Positions 26,019 to 34,888 of a stretch of 64,000 bases of DNA are shown piece by piece; the first letter of the stretch is position 1, and each line of letters begins with the position of its first letter. The translations under genes and the position numbers were made by a program. Under the pieces are notes generated by a model. It saw only the letters and a list, made by a program, of their open reading frames with translations. It did no database searches and was not told where the DNA came from. Origin of the DNA: Rugamonas fusca (GTDB lineage Bacteria > Pseudomonadota > Gammaproteobacteria > Burkholderiales > Burkholderiaceae_D); the NCBI RefSeq assembly GCF_014042365.1, contig NZ_JACEZS010000013.1, positions 62,001 to 126,000 of the forward strand, given 5' to 3'.

Positions 26019-26190
26019 TCAGTGTGGGGCGGCGCGCATGGCCGGCTCCAGGATGCCGGGAGCCTCATCAGACAGCGCGTCGCCGATAGTCAGCGGGAAC
26101 AGGACGCGCACCACGTTGCCGTACACGCGGCAGGCTGGCGGGATCAGGCCCCGCCGTGGCCGCAGGCGCTTGGTGTCGTCCATGTCGGGC
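26019..26190 (-). pseudogene. gabT: gabT remnant (C-terminal fragment of 4-aminobutyrate aminotransferase)
   Basis: The minus-strand frame ending 10 bases before gabD encodes GLIPPACRVYGNVVRVLFPL, then TIGDALSDEAPGILEPAMRA. This aligns with the last 45 or so residues of GABA transaminases (GLILL-C-VYGNVIR-L-PLTI). Nothing upstream resembles the rest of the roughly 425-residue enzyme, and the catalytic lysine region is missing. A deletion has apparently removed most of gabT while keeping gabD. Precise breakpoints cannot be set by eye. Confidence 0.75.
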
Positions 26191-26542
26191 GTGTGCGTGC
26201 CCGGCTGATTCAATTCTACCGCGACCGTCGTAGGGGGGGGGGGCCGCGCACGTCGGCGCATGGCGGCACGGCCATCGGGTGATAGTGGGCCCCCAGCAGT
26301 TGCTGGTGGCTGACGGCCTTGGCCGCCTCGTACCGGCGGCGCTGTTGCGGCAGGCGCGGATGGAGGTCGGGTTGGGCCAGGGTTTGCGCCAGCCGATCGG
26401 ATGCGGGTGACTCAGCCTTGTGCCGGTGGTTCCAACCGAATTCAACAAGTGGTGCTCACCATGAGTCCCATTTCCGCCTATGATTAATCAAATTTCATGC
26501 AAACGGAAGCGAAAATGGGAAAATTGTGCCAGCAAGTCGTGG
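26191..26542. other. Degraded intergenic stretch with a G11 homopolymer
   Basis: No intact gene seen. On the minus strand, one frame (about 26230-26450) looks protein-like (RLAQTLAQPDLHPRLPQQRR, then YEAAKAVSHQQLLGAHYHP), but I cannot assign it and it ends soon after a run of eleven G's at 26233-26243 (C's on that strand). The gabT fragment lies in a different frame across this run. It is probably gene debris. Confidence 0.4.
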
Positions 26543-26574
26543 CGCAACAAGTAATATAGGAACAAGTTGTTGCG
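26543..26574. promoter_or_regulatory. Inverted repeat upstream of puuD
   Basis: CGCAACAA (26543-26550) and TTGTTGCG (26567-26574) form a perfect dyad around an AT-rich centre containing AATATAGG. It lies 80 bases before puuD. It could be an operator for the putrescine genes; no regulator gene is nearby to match it. Confidence 0.35.
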
Positions 26575-26653
26575 GCAGAGTGGTTCCAGTCCATCCGGGC
26601 ATACGGTAGCGGAAACGCCGCCCATGCGAAGACTAGCAACGAGACCAGACAAT

Positions 26654-27418
26654 ATGCATCGCCCCATCGTGATCGTGCCGGCCTGTATCAACCAGGTCGG
26701 CGTCCACCCCAACCACACGGCGCAACGCAAATACGTGGACGCCGTGGCCGCCGGCGCCGGCTGCCAGCCGCTGATCCTGCCCGCGCTGGGCGAGGCGACC
26801 GACCTGCAAGCCGTGCTGGCCGTGGCCGACGGCATCATGCTGACCGGCTCCCCCTCCAACGTGCACGCCAGCCTGTATGGCCAGGAACTGCGCGACCCCA
26901 GCCTGCCGCTGGACCCGGCGCGCGACGCCACCACGCTGCCGCTGATCCGCGCCGCGCTGGCGCGCGGCCTGCCGCTGCTGGCCATTTGCCGTGGCTTCCA
27001 GGAAGTGAACGTGGCGCTGGGCGGCACGCTGCACCAGGCCGTGCACGAAGTGGAAGGCATGCGCGACCACCGCGAGCCCAAGCACCTGTCGCTGGAAGAA
27101 CAATATGCGCCGTCGCACCGTGTGCGGCTCGAGCAGGGCGGCCGCCTGTCGCGCATCCTCGAAGGCGCCACCGAGATCGACGTCAACTCGCTGCATGGCC
27201 AGGGTATCGCCACGCTGGCGCCGGGCCTGCAGGTGGAGGCGCGCGCCGGGGACGGCCTGGTGGAAGCCTATAGCGTGGCCGACGCCCCCGGCTTCACGCT
27301 GGCGCTGCAATGGCACCCGGAGTGGCGCCTGGAGCACAACCCCGATTCTCAGAAAATGTTCCTGGCCTTTGGCCAGGCATGCCGGATCTATCAAAGCAAA
27401 GCAGGGAGAGGCGCATGA
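26654..27418 (+). CDS. puuD: Gamma-glutamyl-gamma-aminobutyrate hydrolase
   Basis: Class I glutamine-amidotransferase-fold hydrolase that releases GABA from gamma-glutamyl-GABA in the Puu pathway. The 254-residue protein has the nucleophile elbow LLAICRGFQEVNVALGGTLH (about residues 110-130) and the catalytic His/Glu in LQWHPEWR (about 217). The preferred start at 26654 gives MHRPIVIVPACINQVG, matching the family; in-frame starts at 26624 and 26567 add residues without family likeness. No strong ribosome-binding site is seen. It is followed by the second PuuA-like gene. Confidence 0.92.
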   Translation: MHRPIVIVPACINQVGVHPNHTAQRKYVDAVAAGAGCQPLILPALGEATDLQAVLAVADGIMLTGSPSNVHASLYGQELRDPSLPLDPARDATTLPLIRAALARGLPLLAICRGFQEVNVALGGTLHQAVHEVEGMRDHREPKHLSLEEQYAPSHRVRLEQGGRLSRILEGATEIDVNSLHGQGIATLAPGLQVEARAGDGLVEAYSVADAPGFTLALQWHPEWRLEHNPDSQKMFLAFGQACRIYQSKAGRGA

Positions 27419-27453
27419 AGACCTACGAACTGTGGTCGCGACGGGTCCCTTAG
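27415..27453 (+). other. Twelve-codon frame overlapping the puuD stop
   Basis: An ATGA overlap with puuD opens a frame reading MKTYELWSRRVP then TAG. Such coupling normally marks a real downstream gene, so this may be the leftover start of a deleted one. It may equally be chance; no further similarity is visible before the ATG at 27533. Confidence 0.25.
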
Positions 27454-27532
27454 TGTCCCCGTCCACGCACGACCATAAGCGCGCGGCGTAAGAGACCGTG
27501 CCGCGCAAGATCAAGACTGACGAGAGAATCAA

Positions 27533-28903
27533 ATGGCAATACGCGAGAACTTCACGTACACCGACATGGACCTGTGGCTCAACGAGAAACGGGTGACGGA
27601 AATCGAATGCCTGGTGCCCGACCTGACGGGCGTGGCGCGCGGCAAAATCCTCCCGCGCGGCAAATTCACGCAGGAGCGCGGCATGCGCATCCCCGAGGCC
27701 GTGCTGGGCATGACCGTGACGGGCAATTATCCGACCGAGGACATGGCCTACGACCGCGCCATTTCCAGTACCGACCGCGACATGATCCTGAAGGCCGACC
27801 CCACCACCATCACCATGGTGCCATGGGCCGCCGACCCCACCGCGCAAGTGATCCACGACTGCTATTTCGCCGACGGCCGCCTGGTCGATTTCGCGCCCCG
27901 CTCCGTGCTGCGCCGCGTGCTCAAGCTGTACGCCGATCGTGGCTGGAAGCCCGTGGTGGCGCCGGAACTGGAGTTCTACCTGACGGCCAAGAACAGCGAT
28001 CCCGACCTGCCGCTGAAACCGCCCATCGGCCGCAGCGGCCGTGCCGAGACCACGCGCCAGGTGTACAGCATCGACGCCGTGAACGAGTTCGATCCCCTGT
28101 TCGAGGACATCTACGACTACTGCGACATGATGAACCTGGACGTGGACACGCTGATCCACGAAATCGGCGCGGGCCAGATGGAGATCAACTTCCTGCACGG
28201 TGACCCATTGGGCCTGGCCGACAAGGTGTTCTTCTTCAAGCGCACGCTGCGCGAGGCGGCCCTCAAGCACGACATGTACGCCACCTTCATGGCCAAGCCG
28301 ATGGCGGGCGAACCCGGTTCGGCCATGCACGTGCACCAGAGCGTGATCGACATCAAGACGGGCCAGAACATCTTCAGCGCGCCCGATGGTTCGGCCGCGC
28401 CCATCTTCAAGCACTACATCGGCGGCCTGCAGCGCTACATGCCGTCGGCCATGGCGATCGTGGCGCCGTACGTGAACTCCTACCGCCGCATCGTGCGCCA
28501 CACGGCCGCCCCCATCAACATCCAGTGGGGCATGGACAACCGCACCGTGGGCTTCCGCGTCCCCGAGTCGGGGGTGCAGGACCGCCGCGTGGAAAACCGC
28601 ATCATCGGCGCCGACGCCAACCCCTATCTGGCGCTGGCCGTCACGCTGGCGTGCGGCTACCTGGGCATGGTGGACCAGCTGGAGCCGACCCCGATCACCG
28701 AGGGCAGCGCCTACGACCTCAAGTTCGAGCTGCCGCAAGGCCTGCCCGAAGCGCTGCACGCGCTGCGCGCCGAGGACAAGCTGCGCACGGTGCTGGGCGA
28801 CCGCTTTATCGACGTGTATGCGGCCATCAAGGACCTGGAGCACCAGGAGTTCATGACCGTCATCAGCCCCTGGGAACGCGAGCACTTGCTGCTGCATGTG
28901 TAA
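27533..28903 (+). CDS. puuA: Glutamine synthetase family protein, PuuA-like (paralog 2, intact metal site)
   Basis: Probable gamma-glutamylputrescine synthetase (glutamate + putrescine + ATP), 456 residues. It keeps the GS motifs: ELEFYL (about 145), GAGQMEINFLHGD (about 215) with the metal-ligand Glu, GEPGSAMHVHQS (about 268), and NRTVGFRVPESG (about 335). It is the best candidate for the first enzyme of the Puu pathway here, flanked by puuD and a SpuC-type aminotransferase. It is closely related to the copy at 20081, which differs at the metal-binding Glu. The substrate could also be another polyamine. Confidence 0.9.
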   Translation: MAIRENFTYTDMDLWLNEKRVTEIECLVPDLTGVARGKILPRGKFTQERGMRIPEAVLGMTVTGNYPTEDMAYDRAISSTDRDMILKADPTTITMVPWAADPTAQVIHDCYFADGRLVDFAPRSVLRRVLKLYADRGWKPVVAPELEFYLTAKNSDPDLPLKPPIGRSGRAETTRQVYSIDAVNEFDPLFEDIYDYCDMMNLDVDTLIHEIGAGQMEINFLHGDPLGLADKVFFFKRTLREAALKHDMYATFMAKPMAGEPGSAMHVHQSVIDIKTGQNIFSAPDGSAAPIFKHYIGGLQRYMPSAMAIVAPYVNSYRRIVRHTAAPINIQWGMDNRTVGFRVPESGVQDRRVENRIIGADANPYLALAVTLACGYLGMVDQLEPTPITEGSAYDLKFELPQGLPEALHALRAEDKLRTVLGDRFIDVYAAIKDLEHQEFMTVISPWEREHLLLHV

Positions 28904-28959
28904 GTTGCCGGCCACCATCGGCAGCACGCGCATTCGACACACTTGAGATAGGGATCATC

Positions 28960-30414
28960 ATGTCTTCAAATCCACTGGCGCCCAGCGCCGCACTGGTGGC
29001 ATCGGTGCAGGCCGCCGCCGCCCGCAATGAACTGTACGACACGGCGGCGATCCAGAAAATGGACTCGGCCCACTACCTGCACCCGTTCACCGACTTCAAG
29101 CAGCTCAACGAAAACGGCGCCCGCGTGATGGTGCGCGGCGACGGCATCTACCTGTGGGACTCGCAGGGCAAGAAGGTGTTGGATGGCATGTCCGGCCTGT
29201 GGTGCGTCAACGTCGGCTACGGCCGCACCAGCATCTCGGAAGCTGTGTACCGCCAGATGGAGACGCTGCCGTTCTATAACAGCTTCTTCAACACCACCAA
29301 CGTGCCGGCCGTGCAGCTGGCCACCAAGCTGGCCGCGATCGCGCCACCGGGCTTCCAGCACGTGTTCTACACGGGCTCCGGCTCGGAGGGCAACGACACC
29401 AATGTGCGCATGGTGCGCCGCTACTGGGACCTGCTGGGCTACCCGGAGCGCCACACCATCATCAGCCGCCACAACGCCTACCACGGCAGCACCATGGCCG
29501 GCGCCTCGCTGGGCGGCATGGACGGCATGCACGCCCAGGGCGGCCTGCCGATTCCCGGCATCGTCCACATCGGCCAGCCCAACTACCTGGAAGCGGGGCA
29601 GGGCATGACGGAGGACGCATTCGGCATCAAGGCCGCCTCCTGGCTGGAGGACAAGATCCTGGAACTGGGCGCCGACAAGGTGGCCGCCTTCATCGGCGAG
29701 CCGGTGCAGGGCGCCGGCGGCGTGATCATCCCGCCGGCCACCTACTGGCCAGAGATCCAGCGCATCTGCGACAAGTACGGCATTTTGCTGATCGCCGACG
29801 AAGTGATCTGCGGCTTCGGCCGGCTGGGCAAGTGGTTCGCCTCCGAGCTGTTCGGCATCCGTCCCGACCTGATCACCTTCGCCAAGGGCGTCACCTCCGG
29901 CTACGTGCCGCTGGGCGGCGTGCTGGTAGGCGACCGCGTGGCCAACGTGCTGATCGGGCAGGGCGGCGAATTCAATCACGGCTTCACGTATTCGGGCCAC
30001 CCGGTGGCGTGCGCCGCCGCGCTGGAGAATATCCGCATTATCGAAGCGGAGCAACTGGTGCGGCGCGTGGGCGAGGAGACGGGGCCTTACCTGAAAGAGC
30101 GCTTCGCCACGCTGGGCGACCATCCGCTGGTGGGTTACACCAGCAGCTGCGGCTTCGTGGCGGGCCTGAACCTGGTGCGCAGCAAGGGCGCCACCGTGCA
30201 CGAGAACGTGCCGTTCGACGCAGCGCTCAGCGTGGGCATGGTGTGCCGCGGCTACATGTTCAACAACGGCATGATCATGCGCGCCGTGGGCGACCGCATG
30301 ATCATCGCGCCGCCGCTGGTGATGACGCGTGCGCAGATCGACGAGATGGTGGCGCTGATCCGCCATTGCCTGGACCTGACGTACGACGACATCAAGCGGC
30401 GCGGTTGGGTATGA
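28960..30414 (+). CDS. spuC: Putrescine-pyruvate-type class III aminotransferase (SpuC-like)
   Basis: PLP-dependent omega-aminotransferase, 484 residues, probably moving the amino group of putrescine (or a related diamine) to pyruvate. Features: HYLHPFTDFKQLNENGARVM at the N-terminus (the SpuC type), GSGSEGNDTNVRMVRRYW (about 140), DEVICGFGRLGKWF (about 280), and the PLP lysine in ITFAKGVTSGYVPLGG (about 308). The start at 28960 has GAT AGGGA-type spacing to a weak ribosome-binding site; the frame is open much further back, but that part lies in puuA. It follows puuA by 56 bases. Exact amine donor is inferred. Confidence 0.88.
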   Translation: MSSNPLAPSAALVASVQAAAARNELYDTAAIQKMDSAHYLHPFTDFKQLNENGARVMVRGDGIYLWDSQGKKVLDGMSGLWCVNVGYGRTSISEAVYRQMETLPFYNSFFNTTNVPAVQLATKLAAIAPPGFQHVFYTGSGSEGNDTNVRMVRRYWDLLGYPERHTIISRHNAYHGSTMAGASLGGMDGMHAQGGLPIPGIVHIGQPNYLEAGQGMTEDAFGIKAASWLEDKILELGADKVAAFIGEPVQGAGGVIIPPATYWPEIQRICDKYGILLIADEVICGFGRLGKWFASELFGIRPDLITFAKGVTSGYVPLGGVLVGDRVANVLIGQGGEFNHGFTYSGHPVACAAALENIRIIEAEQLVRRVGEETGPYLKERFATLGDHPLVGYTSSCGFVAGLNLVRSKGATVHENVPFDAALSVGMVCRGYMFNNGMIMRAVGDRMIIAPPLVMTRAQIDEMVALIRHCLDLTYDDIKRRGWV

Positions 30415-30612
30415 CGCGCGGCGCCCGTGGCCGCGCCGTTGACTGGCGACACCAGGGCACGGGGAGAAGTTAAACTATGCGTTGCCGCCGGGGGGGCTTG
30501 AAAGGCCCGTCCCGGCCGGGCGGGAACGTTGTTCCGGACGCGGTCCAGCGCCGCGACCAGCAGGTGATCGGCGTGCCGACGCTGATCAGCTTCCAGTTCA
30601 GGAGGAGCACCT
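30415..30612. other. Gap between spuC and puuC
   Basis: I see no gene that I can support. A 52-codon frame from 30477 overlaps the puuC start and reads into low-complexity Arg/Gly sequence with a run of seven G's near 30490. An AGGAGGA ribosome-binding site for puuC lies at the end. Confidence 0.4.
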
Positions 30613-32100
30613 ATGAGCAGCACACTATGGCATGAGCGCGCCGCCGCGCTCACGATTGACGGCCGCGCCTTCATCGGCGGCCAGCGCGTGTGGGCCAGGT
30701 CGGAGCAGCGCTTCGACAAGCTGTCGCCCGTCGATGGGCGCCACCTGGGGCAGGTGGCGCGCTGCGATGGCGCCGACGTGGACCTGGCCGTGGCCGCCGC
30801 CCGCGCCGCGTTCGAGGACCGGCGCTGGGCCGGCAAGTCGCCCGCCCAGCGCAAGCGGGTGCTGATCCGCTTCGCCGACCTGGTACAGCAGCACGGTCCC
30901 GAACTGGCCCTGCTCGAGACGCTGGACATGGGCAAACCGATCAAGTACAGCCAGAGCGTGGACGTGGGCGCCACGGCCAACTGCCTGCGCTGGTACGGTG
31001 AAGCGGTCGACAAGGTCTACGACCAGATCGCGCCCACGGCCGATGCCAGCCTGGCCCTGATCACGCGCGAGGCGGTGGGCGTGGTGGCCGCCATCGTGCC
31101 GTGGAACTACCCGATGATCATGGCGGCCTGGAAGATCGCGCCGGCGCTGGCGGCCGGCAACAGCGTGGTGCTCAAGCCGTCCGAGAAGTCGCCGCTGACG
31201 GCCTTGCGGCTGGCCGAACTGGCGCTGGAGGCGGGCATTCCGGCCGGCGTATTCAACGTGCTGCCCGGCTATGGCCACGAGGCCGGCGCCGCGCTGGCGC
31301 TGCACATGGACGTGGACTGCATCGGCTTCACCGGCTCCACCAAGGTCGGCAAGCAGATCATGCAGATGGCCGGCCAGTCCAACCTGAAGCGGGCCTGGAC
31401 CGAATTGGGCGGCAAGTCGGCCAACATCGTGTGCGCCGATTGTCCGGATCTCGATGCCGCCGTGGCCGCGGCCATCGGTTCCATCTATTTCAACCAGGGC
31501 GAGAGCTGCAACGCGCCCTCGCGCCTGTTCGTGGAAGCGTCCATCCGCGACCGCTTCCTGGAAAAAGCGCTGGCCATGATGCCGGACTTCCAGCCGGGCG
31601 ACCCGCTGGACGAAGCCACGGTGATGGGCGCCATCGTCGACGCCACCCAGCTCAACACGGTGCTCGGCTACATCGACGCGGGCCAGGCGGATGGCGCCAG
31701 GCTGCTGGCGGGCGGCGCGCAGGCGCGCACGGCCAGCGGCGGCTTCTACGTGGAGCCCACGCTGTTCGACCAGGTGGACAACGGCATGAAGATCGCCCGC
31801 GAGGAGATCTTCGGCCCCGTGCTGTCGGTACTGAGCTTCACCGACATCCACGACGCCGTGCGCCAGGCCAACGCCACGCCTTACGGCTTGCAGGCGGCCG
31901 TGTGGACCGCCAACATGAGCAAGGCGATCCAGACGGCGCGCGCGCTGCGGGCCGGCACCGTGCACGTGAACCAGTACGACGGCGACGACATCACCGTGCC
32001 CTTTGGCGGCTACAAGCAATCGGGCAACGGGCGCGACAAGTCGCTGCACGCGTTCGACAAGTACACGGAGCTCAAGACCACCTGGATCCAGATCGGTTGA
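30613..32100 (+). CDS. puuC: Gamma-glutamyl-gamma-aminobutyraldehyde dehydrogenase
   Basis: NAD(P)-dependent aldehyde dehydrogenase, 495 residues, of the PuuC type. It oxidises gamma-glutamyl-aminobutyraldehyde (or 3-aminopropionaldehyde/4-aminobutyraldehyde) in putrescine breakdown. Signatures: VVAAIVPWNYPMIMAAWKIA (about residue 158), catalytic Glu in WTELGGKSANIV (about 263), catalytic Cys in NQGESCNAPSRLF (about 297), and the C-terminal VPFGGYKQSGNGRDKSLHAFDKYTELK (two parts). A strong AGGAGGA ribosome-binding site precedes ATG 30613. No puuB-type oxidase is visible, so the aldehyde may come from the adjacent SpuC-like aminotransferase. Confidence 0.9.
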   Translation: MSSTLWHERAAALTIDGRAFIGGQRVWARSEQRFDKLSPVDGRHLGQVARCDGADVDLAVAAARAAFEDRRWAGKSPAQRKRVLIRFADLVQQHGPELALLETLDMGKPIKYSQSVDVGATANCLRWYGEAVDKVYDQIAPTADASLALITREAVGVVAAIVPWNYPMIMAAWKIAPALAAGNSVVLKPSEKSPLTALRLAELALEAGIPAGVFNVLPGYGHEAGAALALHMDVDCIGFTGSTKVGKQIMQMAGQSNLKRAWTELGGKSANIVCADCPDLDAAVAAAIGSIYFNQGESCNAPSRLFVEASIRDRFLEKALAMMPDFQPGDPLDEATVMGAIVDATQLNTVLGYIDAGQADGARLLAGGAQARTASGGFYVEPTLFDQVDNGMKIAREEIFGPVLSVLSFTDIHDAVRQANATPYGLQAAVWTANMSKAIQTARALRAGTVHVNQYDGDDITVPFGGYKQSGNGRDKSLHAFDKYTELKTTWIQIG

Positions 32101-32145
32101 ACCCATGGCAGCCCGCGGTGGAGCTTGCTGCGACAGGAGAATGAC

Positions 32146-33483
32146 ATGACCCAAGCCATGCGCGACTTTCTGCGCGAGCGCAATATCCACGAGGTGGAAT
32201 GCGTGATCGCCGACATGACCGGCATCGCCAGGGGAAAGATCCTGCCCAAGGACCTGTTCCTGAGCGAAGGCGAAATGCGGCTGCCGAAAAGCGTGCTGCT
32301 GAATACCGTCAACGGCGAACAGCCCAACAACACGCCCTACACGGGCGTGACCGACCCGGACATGATCTGCGTGCCGGACCTGGCCACGCTGCGCCAGGTG
32401 CCCTGGGCCGCCGAGAACGTGGCGCTGGTGATCCATGATTGCCAGAATTTCGACGGCACGCCGGTCGGCCTGTCGCCGCGGGCCGTGCTGCGCAAGGTGC
32501 TGCAGTTGTACGCGGCGCGCGGCTGGCAGCCGGTGGTGGCGCCGGAGATGGAGTTCTACCTGGTCGCGCGTAGCAGCAACCCGCACGAGCCGCTGGTGCC
32601 GCCGCTGGGCCGCAGCGGCAAGACGGAGTCCGGCCGCCAGTCCTATTCGATCGACGCCGTGAATGACTTCGATCCCTTTTTCCTTGAGTTATCAAGCTTT
32701 TGCAAGCTGCACGGGCTGGGCGTGGAAACGCTGATCCACGAGGCGGGCGCGGGCCAGATGGAGATCAACTTCACCCATGGCGACGCGCTGGAACTGGCCG
32801 ACCGGGTGTTCCTGTTCAAGCGCGCCGTGCGCGAGACGGCGCTACGGCACGGCATCTTCGCCACCTTCATGGCCAAGCCGATGGAGACGGAGCCGGGCAG
32901 CGCCATGCACATCCACCAGAGCGTGCTCGATACGGAGACCGGCAAGAACATCTTCAGCAACGACGACGGCAGCGCCAGCGCGCTGTTCTTCCACTATATC
33001 GCCGGGCTGGAAAAATACACGGCGCCGGCCACGCTGCTGCTGGCGCCGCACGTCAATTCCTACCGCCGCCTGTCGCGCTTCATGTCGGCGCCCACCAACG
33101 TGCGCTGGGGTTACGACAACCGCACCTGCGGCATCCGCGTGCCCAATTCCACGCCCGTCAACCGCCGGCTGGAAAACCGCGTGCCGGGCGTGGACGTCAA
33201 TCCCTACCTGGCCATGGCCGCCACGCTGGCCTGCGGCTACCTGGGCATGGTGGAGCAGCTCACGGCGTCGGCGCCCACGGCCGACAGCGCGGAACACGTG
33301 CACAACGAACTGCCGCGCAACCTGGAAGACGCCATCCAGCGCCTGCGTGAATGCAAGGCGCTGGGCGAGGTGCTGGGGGAACTGTTCGTGCAGGCGTTCT
33401 GCGAAGTGAAGGAGCTGGAGTTCGCCACCTACAGCCGCGTGATCAGCTCGTGGGAGCGCGAGCACCTGATGCTGCTGGTGTGA
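32146..33483 (+). CDS. Glutamine synthetase family protein (paralog 3, divergent)
   Basis: Third GS-family ligase, 445 residues, clearly different from the other two (for example TGIARGKILPKDLFLSEGEM near the N-terminus). Catalytic features are intact: EMEFYL (about 140), GAGQMEINFTHGD with the metal-ligand Glu (about 205), KPMETEPGSAMHIHQS (about 248) and NRTCGIRVP (about 325). GGAG 7 bases before ATG 32146 decides the start over an in-frame codon at 32125. It lies 45 bases after puuC and 10 bases before an aminotransferase gene, so it probably gamma-glutamylates another amine of the pathway. Confidence 0.88.
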   Translation: MTQAMRDFLRERNIHEVECVIADMTGIARGKILPKDLFLSEGEMRLPKSVLLNTVNGEQPNNTPYTGVTDPDMICVPDLATLRQVPWAAENVALVIHDCQNFDGTPVGLSPRAVLRKVLQLYAARGWQPVVAPEMEFYLVARSSNPHEPLVPPLGRSGKTESGRQSYSIDAVNDFDPFFLELSSFCKLHGLGVETLIHEAGAGQMEINFTHGDALELADRVFLFKRAVRETALRHGIFATFMAKPMETEPGSAMHIHQSVLDTETGKNIFSNDDGSASALFFHYIAGLEKYTAPATLLLAPHVNSYRRLSRFMSAPTNVRWGYDNRTCGIRVPNSTPVNRRLENRVPGVDVNPYLAMAATLACGYLGMVEQLTASAPTADSAEHVHNELPRNLEDAIQRLRECKALGEVLGELFVQAFCEVKELEFATYSRVISSWEREHLMLLV

Positions 33484-33493
33484 GGAGCGCGCG

Positions 33494-34861
33494 ATGACCG
33501 GGAACATCACACGCCACGGTGTCAACCTGGCCAGGGCGCAGGCGCTGGCGGCGGCCGAACGGGCCGACTACATCGCCCGCAATCCCATTTCGCAGGCGCT
33601 GGCCGCGCGCGCGGGCGAGCATCTGCTGTTCGGGGTGCCCATGCACTGGATGAACGACTGGTCCACGCCATTTGCGCTGACCGTGCACGAGGCGAGCGGC
33701 GCCAGCTTCACGGACGCCGACGGCCACGCCTACACCGACTTCTGCCTGGGCGACACGGGCGCCATGTTCGGCCACGCGCCGCCGGCCGTGGCCCACGCCA
33801 TCGCGCACCAGGCCGCGCGCGGCTACACGGCCATGCTGCCGTCCGAGGACGCGGCCCCGGTGGCCGAGGAGCTGGCGCGCCGCTTCGGCCTGCCGTACTG
33901 GCAGTTCGCGCTGTCGGCCTCGGACGCCAACCGCTTCGTGCTGCGCTGGCTGCGCGCGGCCACGGGCCGCAGCAAGATCCTCGTGTTCAACGGCTGCTAC
34001 CACGGCACGGTGGACGACGTGTTCGTGGACCTGGTGGACGGCGTGCCCGTGCAGCGCGACAGCTTGCTGGGCCAGGTCTATCCGCTGACCGGGCACACGG
34101 TGGTGGTGGAATTCAACGACCTGGCCGCGCTGGACGCGGCGCTGGCCGCCGGCGACGTGGCCTGCGTGCTGGCCGAACCGGTGATGACCAACATCGGCAT
34201 GGTGCTGCCGCAGCCCGGCTACTGGGAGCAAGCGCAGCGCATCATGCGCCGCCATGGCACGCTCTTGGTGATCGACGAAACGCATACGATCAGCAGTGGC
34301 CCCGGCGGCTACGCGCGCGCGCATGGCATGGCGCCCGATGCGCTGGTGGTGGGCAAGCCAATCGGCGGCGGCGTGCCGTGCGCCGTGTACGGCTTCACGG
34401 CCGATGTGGCGCGGCGGGTGGAGCGGGCCAAGCGCGACGCGCCACCGGGACATTCCGGCGTGGGCACGACGCTGAGCGCCAATATGTTCGCCATGGCCGC
34501 CATGCGCGCCAATCTGGAACAGGTGATGACGGAGCAGGCTTACGAGGCCATGTTCGCGCTGGCGGACCAGCTGGCGGCCGGCCTGCGCGGCGCCATTGCG
34601 CGCCACGGACTGCCGTGGTGCGTGACGCAGGTGGGGGCACGCACGGAGTTCCAGTTTTCTCCCCAGCCGCCGCGCAACGGCAGCGAGGCGGGGGCCATAC
34701 TCGACGGCGAGCTGGAACAGATCATCCACCTGTACCTGCTCAACCGGGGATTGCTGATCACGCCATTCCACAACATGCTGCTGGTGTGCCCGCAGACGAC
34801 GGCGCAGGACGTGGCGCGCCTGCTCGACGGCTTCGAGCGCTGCCTGTCCGCGCTGGTGTGA
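33494..34861 (+). CDS. Class III aminotransferase (glutamate-semialdehyde-mutase-like)
   Basis: PLP enzyme of 455 residues related to HemL-type aminomutases and omega-transaminases. Visible motifs: FGVPMHWMNDWSTPFALTV (N-terminal), FNGCYHGTVDD (about residue 168), LLVIDETHTISSGPGGYA (about 258, PLP Asp) and the PLP lysine in ALVVGKPIGGGVPCAVYGF (about 285). Its start is 10 bases after the third GS-like gene, so the two are likely co-translated. A role in amine or polyamine catabolism is inferred from context; true glutamate-1-semialdehyde mutase activity is unlikely. Confidence 0.85.
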   Translation: MTGNITRHGVNLARAQALAAAERADYIARNPISQALAARAGEHLLFGVPMHWMNDWSTPFALTVHEASGASFTDADGHAYTDFCLGDTGAMFGHAPPAVAHAIAHQAARGYTAMLPSEDAAPVAEELARRFGLPYWQFALSASDANRFVLRWLRAATGRSKILVFNGCYHGTVDDVFVDLVDGVPVQRDSLLGQVYPLTGHTVVVEFNDLAALDAALAAGDVACVLAEPVMTNIGMVLPQPGYWEQAQRIMRRHGTLLVIDETHTISSGPGGYARAHGMAPDALVVGKPIGGGVPCAVYGFTADVARRVERAKRDAPPGHSGVGTTLSANMFAMAAMRANLEQVMTEQAYEAMFALADQLAAGLRGAIARHGLPWCVTQVGARTEFQFSPQPPRNGSEAGAILDGELEQIIHLYLLNRGLLITPFHNMLLVCPQTTAQDVARLLDGFERCLSALV

Positions 34862-34888
34862 CGGCGCGCGGACGGGGAAGGTGGCGCA

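Noticed and set aside
26262-26450. Protein-like minus-strand segment as a gene
   Set aside because: No start with ribosome-binding site, ends after the G11 run, and I recognise no family; treated as debris.
28525-28959. 145-residue N-terminal extension of the SpuC-like aminotransferase
   Set aside because: It is an out-of-frame reading of puuA; the family start is MSSNPLAPSA at 28960.
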